A stretch of DNA of 64,000 bases from Pseudoclavibacter sp. CFCC 11306 (GTDB lineage Bacteria; Actinomycetota; Actinomycetes; Actinomycetales; Microbacteriaceae). Location of the stretch: contig NZ_WBKF01000001.1 of assembly GCF_008831235.1 (NCBI RefSeq), positions 558,001 to 622,000 of the forward strand, read 5' to 3'. The notes below the pieces were generated by a model. The model had not been told where the DNA came from. It saw only the letters and a program-made list of their open reading frames with translations, and searched no databases. Within the stretch, counting starts at the first letter, position 1; every line of letters begins with the position of its first letter. Below, one piece after another: positions 30,643-39,385 of this stretch. A program made the translations under genes and the position numbers.

Positions 30643-32262
30643 ATGTGGACGCAACCGCTTGATCCGACTGGCAACCTCGCTCTCTCAGCGGGGCTCGCCG
30701 CCGTTCCGGTGATCTTCTTCCTGGTCGCACTGGTCGGTTTCAAGATGAAGGGCACGACCGCTGCGGCCATCGCCGCTGTGCTCGCCGTCATCGTCGCCTT
30801 CATCGGCTTCGGCATGCCGGCGTCGGCCATCGGCGGTGCAGCGCTTGACGGTGTGCTCAACGGCCTGTGGCCGATCGGCTACATCATTCTGATGGCGGTG
30901 TGGCTGTACAAGCTCGCCGTGCGCAGCGGCAAGTTCGATGTGATTCGCAACAGCATCTCGGGCATCGCTGCCGACCAGCGCATCCAGGTGCTGCTGATCG
31001 CCTTCTGCTTCGGTGCGTTCCTCGAAGGTGCGGCCGGCTTCGGCGTGCCGATCACCATCTGTGCCGCCCTGCTGCTGACGCTGGGCTTTCCCGGGCTGAA
31101 GGCCGCGGTGCTCGCCCTCATCTCGAACGCCGCAGCAGGTGCCTTCGGCGCCATCGGCATCCCCGTGATCATCGCCGCACGCCAGGGCGACGTCCCGATC
31201 CCCGAGCTGTCGGGCATGATGGTGCTGGTCGGTCAGCTGCCCACGATCATCATCCCGTTCCTGCTGGTCGCCATTCTCGACGGCTTCCGAGGCATCCGCG
31301 AGGTGCTGCCCGCCCTGATCACCGTGGTCGTCGCGTTCAGCGGTTCTCAGGCGGTACTGCTGCTCGTGCTCGGACAGCCCGACCTGGCCGACATCATCCC
31401 GTCGATCGTGGCTCTCGCCGCCCTCGCCGTGCTGTCGCGCTTCTGGAAGCCGAAGCGCACCTTCCGCATGCCCGGTGCTCCCGAACCGGTCAGCGAGCAC
31501 TACACCCCGCGTCAGCTGGTCAGCGCCTGGTCGCCCTTCCTGTTTCTGACCGTGCTCATCCTGATCTGGAGCGCCCCCTTCTTCGCAAACCTCTTCGATC
31601 GTTCGAAGGGCGGTGCGCTCTCCGCACTGAGCCTGCCGGTTGCGATTCCCGGTCTCGACGGCCAGGTCACGGCTGCGGGCGCGGATGCCCCGATGACCGC
31701 GGTGTGGACGTGGTCGCCGATCGGCGCCGCCGGCACCGCCATCCTGGTGTCGGTGCTGCTCACCGCGCTGACCAGCAGCGCACTCACATGGAAGCAGGTC
31801 GGCGAAGAGTTCGTCGCCTCGGTCAAGATGCTCTGGCAGCCGATCCTCTTGATCCTGCTCATCATGATCGTCGCCTACATCGCGAACTTCTCCGGCGGCT
31901 CGACGACCATCGGCCATGCGCTGGCGAGCGTCGGCGCTCTGTTCCCGCTGCTCTCACCGGTCATCGGATGGCTGGGCGTGTTCATCACGGGCTCGGTCGT
32001 CAACAACAACACGCTCTTCGCCCACCTGCAGTCGGTGACCGCGACCGAGATCGGCACCAATCCCACCCTGTTGGTCTCGGCCAACGTGGCCGGTGGTGGC
32101 ATCGGCAAAATCGTCTCGCCGCAGTCGATCGCCGTGTCGTCGGCGGCCGTCGGCCTGGCCGGCAAGGAGTCGGCGATCATGCGCGCCGCTCTCCCCTACA
32201 GCCTCGGACTGCTCGTCGTGCTGTCGTTGTGGGTCTTCGCCCTCTCGGCGATGCTTGGCTGA
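30643..32262 (+). CDS. lldP: L-lactate permease (LctP family)
   Basis: A 539-residue permease with about 14 membrane segments. Family blocks include FLEGAAGFGVPITICAALL, SNAAAGAFGAIGIPVI and, near the end, FITGSVVNNNTLFAHLQ and VSPQSIAVSSAAVGL. It carries out lactate/H+ or glycolate/H+ symport. ATG 30643 follows AAAGG by nine bases; the frame is open 12 codons upstream without a ribosome site. The LldR-like palindrome 107 bases upstream fits derepression by lactate. No lactate dehydrogenase gene is adjacent. Confidence 0.94.
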   Translation: MWTQPLDPTGNLALSAGLAAVPVIFFLVALVGFKMKGTTAAAIAAVLAVIVAFIGFGMPASAIGGAALDGVLNGLWPIGYIILMAVWLYKLAVRSGKFDVIRNSISGIAADQRIQVLLIAFCFGAFLEGAAGFGVPITICAALLLTLGFPGLKAAVLALISNAAAGAFGAIGIPVIIAARQGDVPIPELSGMMVLVGQLPTIIIPFLLVAILDGFRGIREVLPALITVVVAFSGSQAVLLLVLGQPDLADIIPSIVALAALAVLSRFWKPKRTFRMPGAPEPVSEHYTPRQLVSAWSPFLFLTVLILIWSAPFFANLFDRSKGGALSALSLPVAIPGLDGQVTAAGADAPMTAVWTWSPIGAAGTAILVSVLLTALTSSALTWKQVGEEFVASVKMLWQPILLILLIMIVAYIANFSGGSTTIGHALASVGALFPLLSPVIGWLGVFITGSVVNNNTLFAHLQSVTATEIGTNPTLLVSANVAGGGIGKIVSPQSIAVSSAAVGLAGKESAIMRAALPYSLGLLVVLSLWVFALSAMLG

Positions 32263-32344
32263 TCTCGCTCCGCTCGCGACAGCTGAGGGGTGGCTGCGCG
32301 CTCTGCAAGCGCGAGTGCTGTTGCCGATGCCGCACTGATTTAGG

Positions 32345-32382
32345 ATGGGATCCGTGTTCGGGGCTCCGAGCACGGATCCCAT
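32345..32382. repeat. Inverted repeat in the cls leader
   Basis: The arms ATGGGATCCGTG (32345-32356) and CACGGATCCCAT (32371-32382) are perfect complements with a 14-base loop that itself contains TCGG/CCGA. A TAGGAT -10 candidate overlaps its left edge and the cls ribosome site follows four bases later. It could be an operator or a 5' UTR hairpin; no T-run makes it a terminator. Confidence 0.6.
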
Positions 32383-32396
32383 GATCGAGGACCGCC

Positions 32397-33863
32397 ATGT
32401 TCACCGCGCCGCTTGCCAGTCTGCTGGCGACGCTCGCACACATCCTCATCGTGCTCGTCTCGGCGATCGTCATCTCGCTGCGTCGACCGCCGCAGACGGC
32501 CATCGCATGGGTACTCGCCATCATGTTCATCCCCGTGGTCGGAGTGATCGCATTCCTCACCATCGGCATCGGGCGCCTGCCTCGCTGGCGCCAGCGTCGT
32601 CAGATCGAGATCAACTCGGCGCTCGCCGCGCGTGACGAGGTCACCGCATACCGCACCGTCCCGGAGTCGCCAGAGTGGATGCCCTCTGCGGTTCGCCTCA
32701 ACGAACGGCTGACCGCGCTGCCCATGGTGGGTGACAACACGCTGCAGCTGATCGATTCGTACCAGGGGTCGCTGCAGGCCATGATCGACGACATCGATGC
32801 GGCGACCGAGTATGTGCACGTGGAGTTCTACATCTTGGTGCACGACGCATCGACAGCGCCCTTCTTCGAGGCGCTGCGACGTGCTCGAGATCGCGGCGTG
32901 ACCGTGCGCGCCCTCTCAGATCACCTCTCGGGTCTCGGCTATCCGGGCCGTCGCACGACGAAGCGGATGCTCTCAGAGATGGGCGCGCAGTGGCACGCGA
33001 TGCTGCCGCTGCGGCCCTGGCGCGGGCAGTGGCAGCGGCCAGACATGCGCAACCATCGCAAGATCGTCACCATTGACGGCAAGGTGGCCTACACCGGTTC
33101 GCAGAACCTGATCGACGACAGCTATCTGAAGCCGAAGAACGTGCGACGAGGGCTGCACTGGCAGGAGCTGATGGTCCGTGTCGAGGGTCCGCTCGTCGGC
33201 GAGCTCGACGCCGTCTTCATGTCCGACTGGTTCAGCGAATCAGGCGAACGGCTCACACCGATGGCTCCTTCGCCCGCCGCCGAGCCTCGCACAGGCATGC
33301 CGACGGTGGTCGGAGCCGATGCACAGGTCGTACCCAGCGGGCCGAGCTTCGCCAGCGACAACTCGCTCAAGCTGTTCGTGCTGCTCATTCAGAACGCCCG
33401 ACACCGCATCAGCATCACCAGCCCCTACTTCGTACCGGACGAGGCGACCCTGCTCGCACTGCTCACCGCTGCCGCTCGCGGAGTGGACGTCGAGCTCTTC
33501 GTCTCTGAGATCGGTGATCAGGCGTTCGTGTACTACGCACAGCGCTCGTACTACGAGGCCCTGCTCAACGTCGGCGTCTCGATCTATCTGTACCGCTCGC
33601 CGACGGTGCTGCATTCCAAGCACTTCTCCATCGACGACGAGGTCGCCGTGATCGGCTCCAGCAACATGGACATCCGCTCGTTCAGTCTGAATATGGAGAT
33701 CTCAGTGCTGGTGCGAGACGCCGATTTCGTTGATCAGCTGCGCGCAGTCGAAGCCGACTATCGCGCCAACAGCATCCGTCTCAATGCCTCCGACTGGCGG
33801 CGTCGCCCCACACGCGAGAAGGCGAAAGAGGGCATCGCCCGGCTCACGGCCCAGCTCCAGTAA
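32397..33863 (+). CDS. cls: Cardiolipin synthase (phospholipase D type)
   Basis: A 488-residue membrane enzyme. Two N-terminal membrane segments (about 5-30 and 36-58) are followed by two PLD catalytic motifs, NHRKIVTIDG and LHSKHFSIDD, each with the HxK(x4)D signature. It condenses phosphatidylglycerol molecules, or PG with CDP-diacylglycerol, into cardiolipin. GAGGA lies six bases before ATG 32397. The large inverted repeat in the leader is the notable feature. Confidence 0.94.
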   Translation: MFTAPLASLLATLAHILIVLVSAIVISLRRPPQTAIAWVLAIMFIPVVGVIAFLTIGIGRLPRWRQRRQIEINSALAARDEVTAYRTVPESPEWMPSAVRLNERLTALPMVGDNTLQLIDSYQGSLQAMIDDIDAATEYVHVEFYILVHDASTAPFFEALRRARDRGVTVRALSDHLSGLGYPGRRTTKRMLSEMGAQWHAMLPLRPWRGQWQRPDMRNHRKIVTIDGKVAYTGSQNLIDDSYLKPKNVRRGLHWQELMVRVEGPLVGELDAVFMSDWFSESGERLTPMAPSPAAEPRTGMPTVVGADAQVVPSGPSFASDNSLKLFVLLIQNARHRISITSPYFVPDEATLLALLTAAARGVDVELFVSEIGDQAFVYYAQRSYYEALLNVGVSIYLYRSPTVLHSKHFSIDDEVAVIGSSNMDIRSFSLNMEISVLVRDADFVDQLRAVEADYRANSIRLNASDWRRRPTREKAKEGIARLTAQLQ

Positions 33864-33957
33864 CCGGTGGTCGTGGTCGCGCCGCCGGACGGCCCCTTCA
33901 GGCTGTCGCCCGTCGCTGTGCGCCTCGCTCAGACCATCGCCCCACTCTTGCACTTTT

Positions 33958-34007
33958 CGATATATCGGTATATATTTCTAATCATCTAGATCGCGATATA
34001 TCGCGAT
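33958..34007. promoter_or_regulatory. PadR operator region (two palindromes)
   Basis: ATCGCGATATATCGCGAT (33990-34007) is a perfect 18-base palindrome, and CGATATATCG (33958-33967) is a second, shorter one of the same core 32 bases upstream. This AT-rich island just before padR fits an autoregulatory operator in which PadR dimers bind both sites. Confidence 0.7.
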
Positions 34008-34026
34008 AGTCATAAAGGAGAACATC

Positions 34027-34728
34027 GTGAGACACGAACATCACAATCATCATCACCATCACGAGCCCGGCTTCGGCGGCCCCGACTTTGACGGATGCGG
34101 CCATGACGGCGGCTTCGGCGACCGCGGCCGCAGACGGTCGCACGGCAGAGGTCCAGGAGCTGGCGGTCCCGGCTTTGGTGGACCGGGTTTTGGGGGCCCA
34201 GGCTTCGGAGGCCCGGGCTTCGACCCGCGCGGCGGCTTCGGACACGGCGGGCGCGGCCGTGCACGCCGAGGCGACACCCGACTGGCGATTCTGTCGCTGC
34301 TGAACGACGAGCCGGCGAACGGCTACGGCATCATCAAACGCATCGCCGAGCGCACTGACGACAGCTGGCGCCCCAGCCCCGGGTCGATCTACCCCACGCT
34401 GCAGCAGCTGACCGAAGAGGGGCTCATCACCGCAAGCGGAGAGAACGGCGCCCACGAACTCACCGCCGCAGGCGTCGCATACGTCCGCGAACACGCCGAG
34501 CAGATCGCGCACATCTGGGACGCCCGGCCTCAGCGCGGCGAGCACGGAGGACTGCGCGAAGCGGCGCATGCGCTCATGACCGTCATCGGCGACTTCCGTC
34601 ACTCGACGCAGCAGCAGCGAGACGCGGCGATCGACGAGCTCAAGCGCACTCGCAAAGCGCTCTTCCGCATCCTGGCCTCTGACGACGAGGCGCATGGGCA
34701 GGCCGAGGAGGACACCGACACGAAGTAG
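34027..34728 (+). CDS. PadR family regulator with His- and Gly-rich N-terminus
   Basis: The 233-residue protein has a PadR winged helix at about 80-160: RRGDTRLAILSLLNDEP, then NGYGIIKRIAERT and SPGSIYPTLQQLTEEGLI. A C-terminal helix follows for dimerisation. Residues 1-78 are unusual: a cluster of eight histidines in the first 12 residues, then GPGFGGPGFGGPGFGG repeats rich in Gly, Phe and Arg. AAGGAG precedes GTG 34027. The double palindrome upstream suggests autoregulation. yitT follows after 11 bases in the same operon. The His cluster could bind metal, which is inference. Confidence 0.85.
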   Translation: MRHEHHNHHHHHEPGFGGPDFDGCGHDGGFGDRGRRRSHGRGPGAGGPGFGGPGFGGPGFGGPGFDPRGGFGHGGRGRARRGDTRLAILSLLNDEPANGYGIIKRIAERTDDSWRPSPGSIYPTLQQLTEEGLITASGENGAHELTAAGVAYVREHAEQIAHIWDARPQRGEHGGLREAAHALMTVIGDFRHSTQQQRDAAIDELKRTRKALFRILASDDEAHGQAEEDTDTK

Positions 34729-34739
34729 AATTCGGTGCT

Positions 34740-35372
34740 ATGACCTCTGCCAGCGACTCCAGCGACCGCCGATATCCGGCACAGCACCACAGCATCCTCG
34801 ATGACGTCGTCGGCATAGGCAGTGGTGTGTTCGCTGCGTCGCTCGGGCTGTATCTGCTGCACTCGGCGGGCGTGGTCACCGGCGGCACGGCGGGCCTCTC
34901 GCTGCTGCTGGCCTACGCCACGCCGGTTCCCTTCGGTGTGCTGTTCATGGTGGTCAACCTGCCGTTCTTCGTGCTGGCGGTGCGACAGCGCGGATGGAAC
35001 TTCACCATCCGCACGGTCATCTCGGTCGCTGCCGTGTCAGCGCTCACTCCCCTGCATCCGGCGATGCTCGGAACGCTGGCAGAGAATCCCGTCTACGGGG
35101 CGGTCGCCGGAAACCTGCTCGCCGGCATCGGCCTGCTGATCCTCTTTCGGCATCACGCGAGCCTCGGCGGGTTCAACATCATGGCCCTGATCATTCAGGA
35201 TCGATGGGGATGGCGCGCCGGCTACGTGCAGATGGCGTTGGACGTGATCATCGTGGCCGCCTCGTTCTCCGTCACCTCGCCGATGAACGTGCTGCTCTCT
35301 GCCATCGGTGCAGTGATCATGAACCTGGTCATCGCGCTCAACCATCGCCCAGGACGCTACCTCGGGTTCTGA
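34740..35372 (+). CDS. YitT family integral membrane protein
   Basis: A 210-residue protein with five or six membrane segments. The block LLHSAGVVTGGTAGLSLLL and the later HHASLGGFNIMALIIQD match the YitT/YczE family, whose function is not established. The gene begins 11 bases after padR, so it is likely a PadR-regulated target. No clear ribosome site is visible, consistent with coupling to padR. Confidence 0.8.
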   Translation: MTSASDSSDRRYPAQHHSILDDVVGIGSGVFAASLGLYLLHSAGVVTGGTAGLSLLLAYATPVPFGVLFMVVNLPFFVLAVRQRGWNFTIRTVISVAAVSALTPLHPAMLGTLAENPVYGAVAGNLLAGIGLLILFRHHASLGGFNIMALIIQDRWGWRAGYVQMALDVIIVAASFSVTSPMNVLLSAIGAVIMNLVIALNHRPGRYLGF

Positions 35373-35444
35373 TCGACCCGACTGACACGACGGTGGCGGA
35401 GCGTTTCGCGGTTCGGTGCCTCAGCAGTTCAGCGATTCAGCTCC

Positions 35445-37100
35445 TCACCGGTTCAGCCAGAGGCTGTAGAACGACGGCCGCCCCACCGATTCCGTGTCGA
35501 ACCCCTGTACCGCAGAGCTCGTCCCATAGACCAGGGGCTCTTCGTAGATGGGCAGCACATATGCCTGCTCTGTGACATAGTCCTGCACGGCTTCGCTCGC
35601 ACGCTGACGCTCTTCGGCGCTCGGCCTGCTGGCCACGGCGCGCAGCAGCTCCTCCAGATGCGGGTCGCCGTACGATCCGTCGGTCTTGTCCAGGTTCAGA
35701 AAGACGTTGCGATTGTCTCCCGAGTACTGGCTCTTGATGACGTCGTAGTCGGCTCGCCCGACCATCTGGTGATAGACCTGCACCGTGTCCTGGTCGAGAG
35801 CGGCGGCGTTCTGCGCCGCCTGATCGCCTTGGAAGAGCCTCACCTCGACGCCCACCTCTTTGAGCTGCTCCTGCAGGATCGTGACCAGCTCCTTCGATCT
35901 CGGCAGCGGGATGGCGTGATTGACGGTGAGGGTCAGCCGCTCACCGTCCTTGGTGCGAATGCCGTCATCACCGACGTGCCATCCGGCTTCGTCCAGCAGA
36001 TCACGTGCCCGCTGTCGGTCGTATCGGTAGGCGGCCGATTCGTCTTTGTAGCCGAGTGCACTCTTCGCCAGCGGCGAGGTGGCCAGCGGGTAGCTCGCGG
36101 TGTAGAGCTGATCGAGTATCTGCTGCCGGTCGACACCCGCGATGAGCGCCTGCCGCACTCGGATGTCACTGAGCCGTCGATCTCTGAACCGGAACTGCAG
36201 CGCGTTGTCGATGCCGTTCGTGCTGGCGACGTGCAGACTCTGTCCTGCGCCGGTGACCTGCGCCTCATCCGGCGGATCGATCTGGCGGGCAACGTCAGCC
36301 TGACCGGCGACGAGCGTGCCCACCCGAGTGCTGCTCTCGGGCGTCACGACCACCTTCACCGCATCGACGCGAGCTCTGCCCTGATGCGCGAGCGACGGCG
36401 GCGCCCAGTCGTACCCTTCACGAGCCGTGAGCGTGTACTCCGTGTTCAGCTGCTCGTCGGTGACGACGAACGGGCCGCTGCCGACGATCTGCTTCGCCTG
36501 CCCGGGCGCGAAGCCCTCGGAGTCGCGATCGAGGGTGGCGTTCGACAGCAGGCCGGAGTTGATGGTCGACGTCGCCTGAGCGAACCCCGGGGCAGGTGCC
36601 GAGAAGTGGAAGCGAACGGTGTGTTCGTCGACGGCCTCGGCATGGTCATAGTTGTTCAATGCCTCCGAGACGGTCAGCTTGCGCTGCTTGTCCCCCTTGC
36701 CGTAGAGGTCGAAGTTCTTAACGACGTTGGCGGCGTCGAGCGGCGTGCCGTCCGAGTAGGTCACCCCTTCGCGCAGCCTGAACGTGTACTCGGTCGCGTC
36801 CGTGTTCACAGCGGGCAGTGCGCTCGCGATCCAGGGCTCGAGCTCCAGCGTCTCGGCGTTCTGATAGAGCAGCCGGTCGGTGAGGTTGTTGACGATGCTG
36901 CCGTTCGGGTAGAAGCCGGCTGCGGGCGGGTAGAGCCCGCTGAAGGCCTGCGGCTCGAGGTAGATGACCGTGCCGCCTGACTTGGGCTCGCCCACTGCCT
37001 GTGCCGATTGGTCGGCGGCAGAGCATCCTGCGAGCAGTGTGGATGCGGTGGCCGCCGAGAGAACCACGGCAAGCAGTCGATTCCTCCGTTGTGGTCGCAT
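35445..37100 (-). CDS. ABC transporter solute-binding lipoprotein, oligopeptide type (SBP family 5)
   Basis: A 551-residue extracytoplasmic binding protein. The lipobox STLLAGC near residue 18-24 marks a lipoprotein. Family-5 hallmarks are the N-terminal GGTVIYLEPQ, TFRLREGVTYSDGTPLDAANV and the late YGDPHLEELLR. AGGAGG precedes ATG 37100. No permease or ATPase genes are next to it, so it is an orphan binding protein that must use a transporter encoded elsewhere. Peptide or nickel-like cargo cannot be told from sequence. Confidence 0.9.
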   Translation of the reverse strand: MRPQRRNRLLAVVLSAATASTLLAGCSAADQSAQAVGEPKSGGTVIYLEPQAFSGLYPPAAGFYPNGSIVNNLTDRLLYQNAETLELEPWIASALPAVNTDATEYTFRLREGVTYSDGTPLDAANVVKNFDLYGKGDKQRKLTVSEALNNYDHAEAVDEHTVRFHFSAPAPGFAQATSTINSGLLSNATLDRDSEGFAPGQAKQIVGSGPFVVTDEQLNTEYTLTAREGYDWAPPSLAHQGRARVDAVKVVVTPESSTRVGTLVAGQADVARQIDPPDEAQVTGAGQSLHVASTNGIDNALQFRFRDRRLSDIRVRQALIAGVDRQQILDQLYTASYPLATSPLAKSALGYKDESAAYRYDRQRARDLLDEAGWHVGDDGIRTKDGERLTLTVNHAIPLPRSKELVTILQEQLKEVGVEVRLFQGDQAAQNAAALDQDTVQVYHQMVGRADYDVIKSQYSGDNRNVFLNLDKTDGSYGDPHLEELLRAVASRPSAEERQRASEAVQDYVTEQAYVLPIYEEPLVYGTSSAVQGFDTESVGRPSFYSLWLNR

Positions 37101-37349
37101 GATTGATCCTCCTGAGGTTGCTGACATGACTGCATCAGTAAGCCATCTCATCCCGCTCGGGCACATCTTTCGGCGTCACTGGAGGTAACGATCGCTCAGG
37201 AGCACCGGCTCGCATAGGGCTCGGCCTGCCGGTGTGATGTGCAGAGGCATGAGACGCCGGCTCACCATCCGGCCCCTGTCGCACGAACGCACTAGGCTGG
37301 GCACACGACGGCATCGTCCGATGTGGTCACGGCAATCGAGGAGGCATCA

Positions 37350-37643
37350 ATGGCAAAGCTCAAAGATCAGGCGCTCGAGACCAAAGGCGAAGTCAAAGGC
37401 AGAGTCAAGGGCGGTTCGAAGGTCTTCGGCTTCGTGGCCGGCGCCGCACAGCTCGCATTGGCCGCCTATGCCGGCTCGGATCTCGTGAAGCGTCCCGAGT
37501 CGCAGATCAACGGCCCGAAGGCGCTCTGGGCCGGTGCGCTCGCGCTCAACTGGGTCGGTCCGACCGCTTATCTGCTGCTGGGCCGCAAAGAGACCTTTGA
37601 CCAGGTCAAGGGCTTCGTCGACGGGCTGCAGAAGCGGGCATGA
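37350..37643 (+). CDS. Small membrane protein coupled to GTPase (PLDc_N-like tail)
   Basis: A 97-residue protein. A Lys/Glu-rich N-terminal helix of about 30 residues (KDQALETKGEVKGRVKGG) is followed by two hydrophobic stretches. The second, LWAGALALNWVGPTAYLLLG followed by RK, resembles the PLDc_N membrane motif. GAGGAGG precedes ATG 37350. Its stop overlaps the GTPase ATG by ATGA. The tight coupling suggests that it anchors or senses for the GTPase at the membrane; function is unknown. Confidence 0.75.
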   Translation: MAKLKDQALETKGEVKGRVKGGSKVFGFVAGAAQLALAAYAGSDLVKRPESQINGPKALWAGALALNWVGPTAYLLLGRKETFDQVKGFVDGLQKRA

Positions 37644-38752
37644 CCGAACAGCTGGGTCGTGACGCTCAGGGGCGTCTGGACGAGGCGTGGGATGAGGCGC
37701 AGCTGCCGCGATACAACCTCGCGGTGATCGGGGCGACCGGCGCTGGCAAGAGCACACTGATCAACGCCGTCTTCGGCGAGGATCTGGCGGCTACCGGCGT
37801 CGGCGCTCCGGTCACACAGCAGGTCTCGCTGTACACGAACGACGAAGGCACTCTCGGCCTCTACGACTTCAAAGGAGTCGAGAGCTTCGATCAGCTGCGC
37901 GATGTGGTTCGTTCGTTCAAGAAGACCTATGCCGAGCGTGCGAAGGCCGGCGAGCCCATCCACGGCATCTGGTTCTGCATCAAGGCGGCCGATCGACGCT
38001 TCGATCAGACTCAGCGGCGTCTCGTCGAAGATCTTGCGGCTCTCGACGTCCCCGTGTTCCTCGTGATCACGCAGACACCGTGGAAGGCCGGCATTGGCTT
38101 TCCTCCCGACGTGCAGCAGTTCGTCGACTATCTCACGTCGCTGCGGCTGCCCATCGAAACGGGCAGGCCGGTGCCGATCGCCGCAGTGGACGACCCGTTC
38201 GCCGGCACACAGGCCTTCGGCCTCGAGCATCTTGTGGAGGTGTCCCTCGAAGCGGCCCCAAAAGGCGTGAGCGCGGCGCTGGCCGCGGCACAAAGCGTCA
38301 GCATCGGCGTCAAACACGGCGCCGCGCGTAAGGTCATCGCCCTGGCGTCGACGACCGCCACGGGGATCGGTGCGATTCCCATTCCCGTCGCAGATGCGGT
38401 GCCGCTGATGGCCGTGCAAGTGGGTATGCTGCGCAGGATCGCCTCGATCTACGGCATCTCGCTGACCAAGCAGGCGACGGTCGCGCTGGTCGCTCAGCTG
38501 ACCAGCGCCCTTGCCGGCAAGACACTCGCCACGAGCCTGCTGAAGCTCGTACCGGGCGCCGGCTGGGTGATCACCGGCGCGGTCGCCGGCGGCGTCACGA
38601 CGGCGCTCGGCTACGCATGGCTCAAGCTCTGCGAGAATCATCTGGCCGGCGACCTCGACATCTTCGACTATCTGCAGTCGAACCGACTTGCGGCGCTGCT
38701 GCTCGAGCTGGCCGCCCAGAACCTCCAGGGGCGCGTCCACCGACGCCGATGA
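37640..38752 (+). CDS. TRAFAC GTPase with C-terminal DUF697-like membrane domain
   Basis: A 370-residue protein. G1 is GATGAGKST (31-39) and G3 is DFKG (76-79). The G4 position reads ITQTPWK (143-149) instead of N/TKxD, so base specificity may be altered. The C-terminal half (about 225-320) has hydrophobic helices with the DUF697 pattern IPIPVADAVPLMAVQVGML. Related GTPases act in membrane stress or ion homeostasis in other bacteria, but no function is assigned. It is coupled to the small membrane protein upstream. The chaperonin relic ends ten bases beyond its stop on the other strand. Confidence 0.8.
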   Translation: MTEQLGRDAQGRLDEAWDEAQLPRYNLAVIGATGAGKSTLINAVFGEDLAATGVGAPVTQQVSLYTNDEGTLGLYDFKGVESFDQLRDVVRSFKKTYAERAKAGEPIHGIWFCIKAADRRFDQTQRRLVEDLAALDVPVFLVITQTPWKAGIGFPPDVQQFVDYLTSLRLPIETGRPVPIAAVDDPFAGTQAFGLEHLVEVSLEAAPKGVSAALAAAQSVSIGVKHGAARKVIALASTTATGIGAIPIPVADAVPLMAVQVGMLRRIASIYGISLTKQATVALVAQLTSALAGKTLATSLLKLVPGAGWVITGAVAGGVTTALGYAWLKLCENHLAGDLDIFDYLQSNRLAALLLELAAQNLQGRVHRRR

Positions 38753-38761
38753 GGTGCACCC

Positions 38762-39330
38762 GGCCCCAGTCGCCCTCCGCTGCCGAGGTCAGCGCCCGCT
38801 CGACTGTCACGGCAGAGTCCGTCTGCCCGCCGACGCGCAGCCTGATGGTTCGTCCAACGAGTCGAGCCAGCCGCAGGTGCAGCTGCTCTGCATCGAACGG
38901 ATCGACCGCCAGCGCAAGCGCCCTGCGCAGCCGATCGACTCGGTCGATCAGCAGACCGTGCGGTGCTCGCGCTGATCCCGCCGGCGACGAAGCCGGCAGC
39001 GCAATCCGCGAGGCCTCGAAGACGCGCAGCCACCGTCTGACAATCCTCTCCGCTCGCGATGTGGCGCAGGCACAAGGCGATGAACGCCTCGGCGAGAACG
39101 GTCGCGGTGGTGGTGCCATCTCCCGCCGCCGAATGGGCCGCGCTCGAGGCGGTGCAGATCAGCTGGGCGCCCATGTCTGCGATCGGGTCGTCGAGGTGGA
39201 TGCTGTGGACGATTGTCGCACCGTCGTTGGTCGTGATGACACGGCCGTCTGGCAGACCGATCACGACGTTGCGTCCGGCAGGGGCAGTCGGTATCTGCTT
39301 CCCATCCCGGCTGTCGTCCGTGCTCTTCAC
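38762..39330 (-). pseudogene. Decayed GroEL/Cpn60-like chaperonin relic
   Basis: From 39330 to about 38971 one frame reads like the GroEL equatorial domain: GRNVV, the TTNDGATIV block, LDDPIADMGAQL and the ATP loop AGDGTTTATVLAEAF. From about 38966 to 38762 a different frame continues with IDRVDRLRRAL, FDAEQLHLRLARLVG and RLRVGGQTDSAVTVERAL, which match GroEL near residues 350-400. The apical domain between them, the first 16 or so N-terminal residues and everything after residue 400 are missing. The two parts abut exactly but are out of frame, so no chaperonin can be made. A truncated paralogue is the best reading. Confidence 0.75.
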
Positions 39331-39385
39331 CGATGATCGGAGCGACGTTCACGTTCTGGTCACTCCCCTGTGACATGCTGGAGAT

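Noticed and set aside
30685-31917. 410-codon frame antisense to lldP
   Set aside because: Charged low-complexity shadow of a membrane protein.
32297-32313. Hairpin CGCGCT/AGCGCG after lldP as terminator
   Set aside because: Short stem without U-tract; possible but not supported enough.
34027-34062. His-rich start of PadR as a cloning tag or contamination
   Set aside because: The His codons are mixed, the operator and ribosome site are native in style, and the frame continues into a normal PadR domain.
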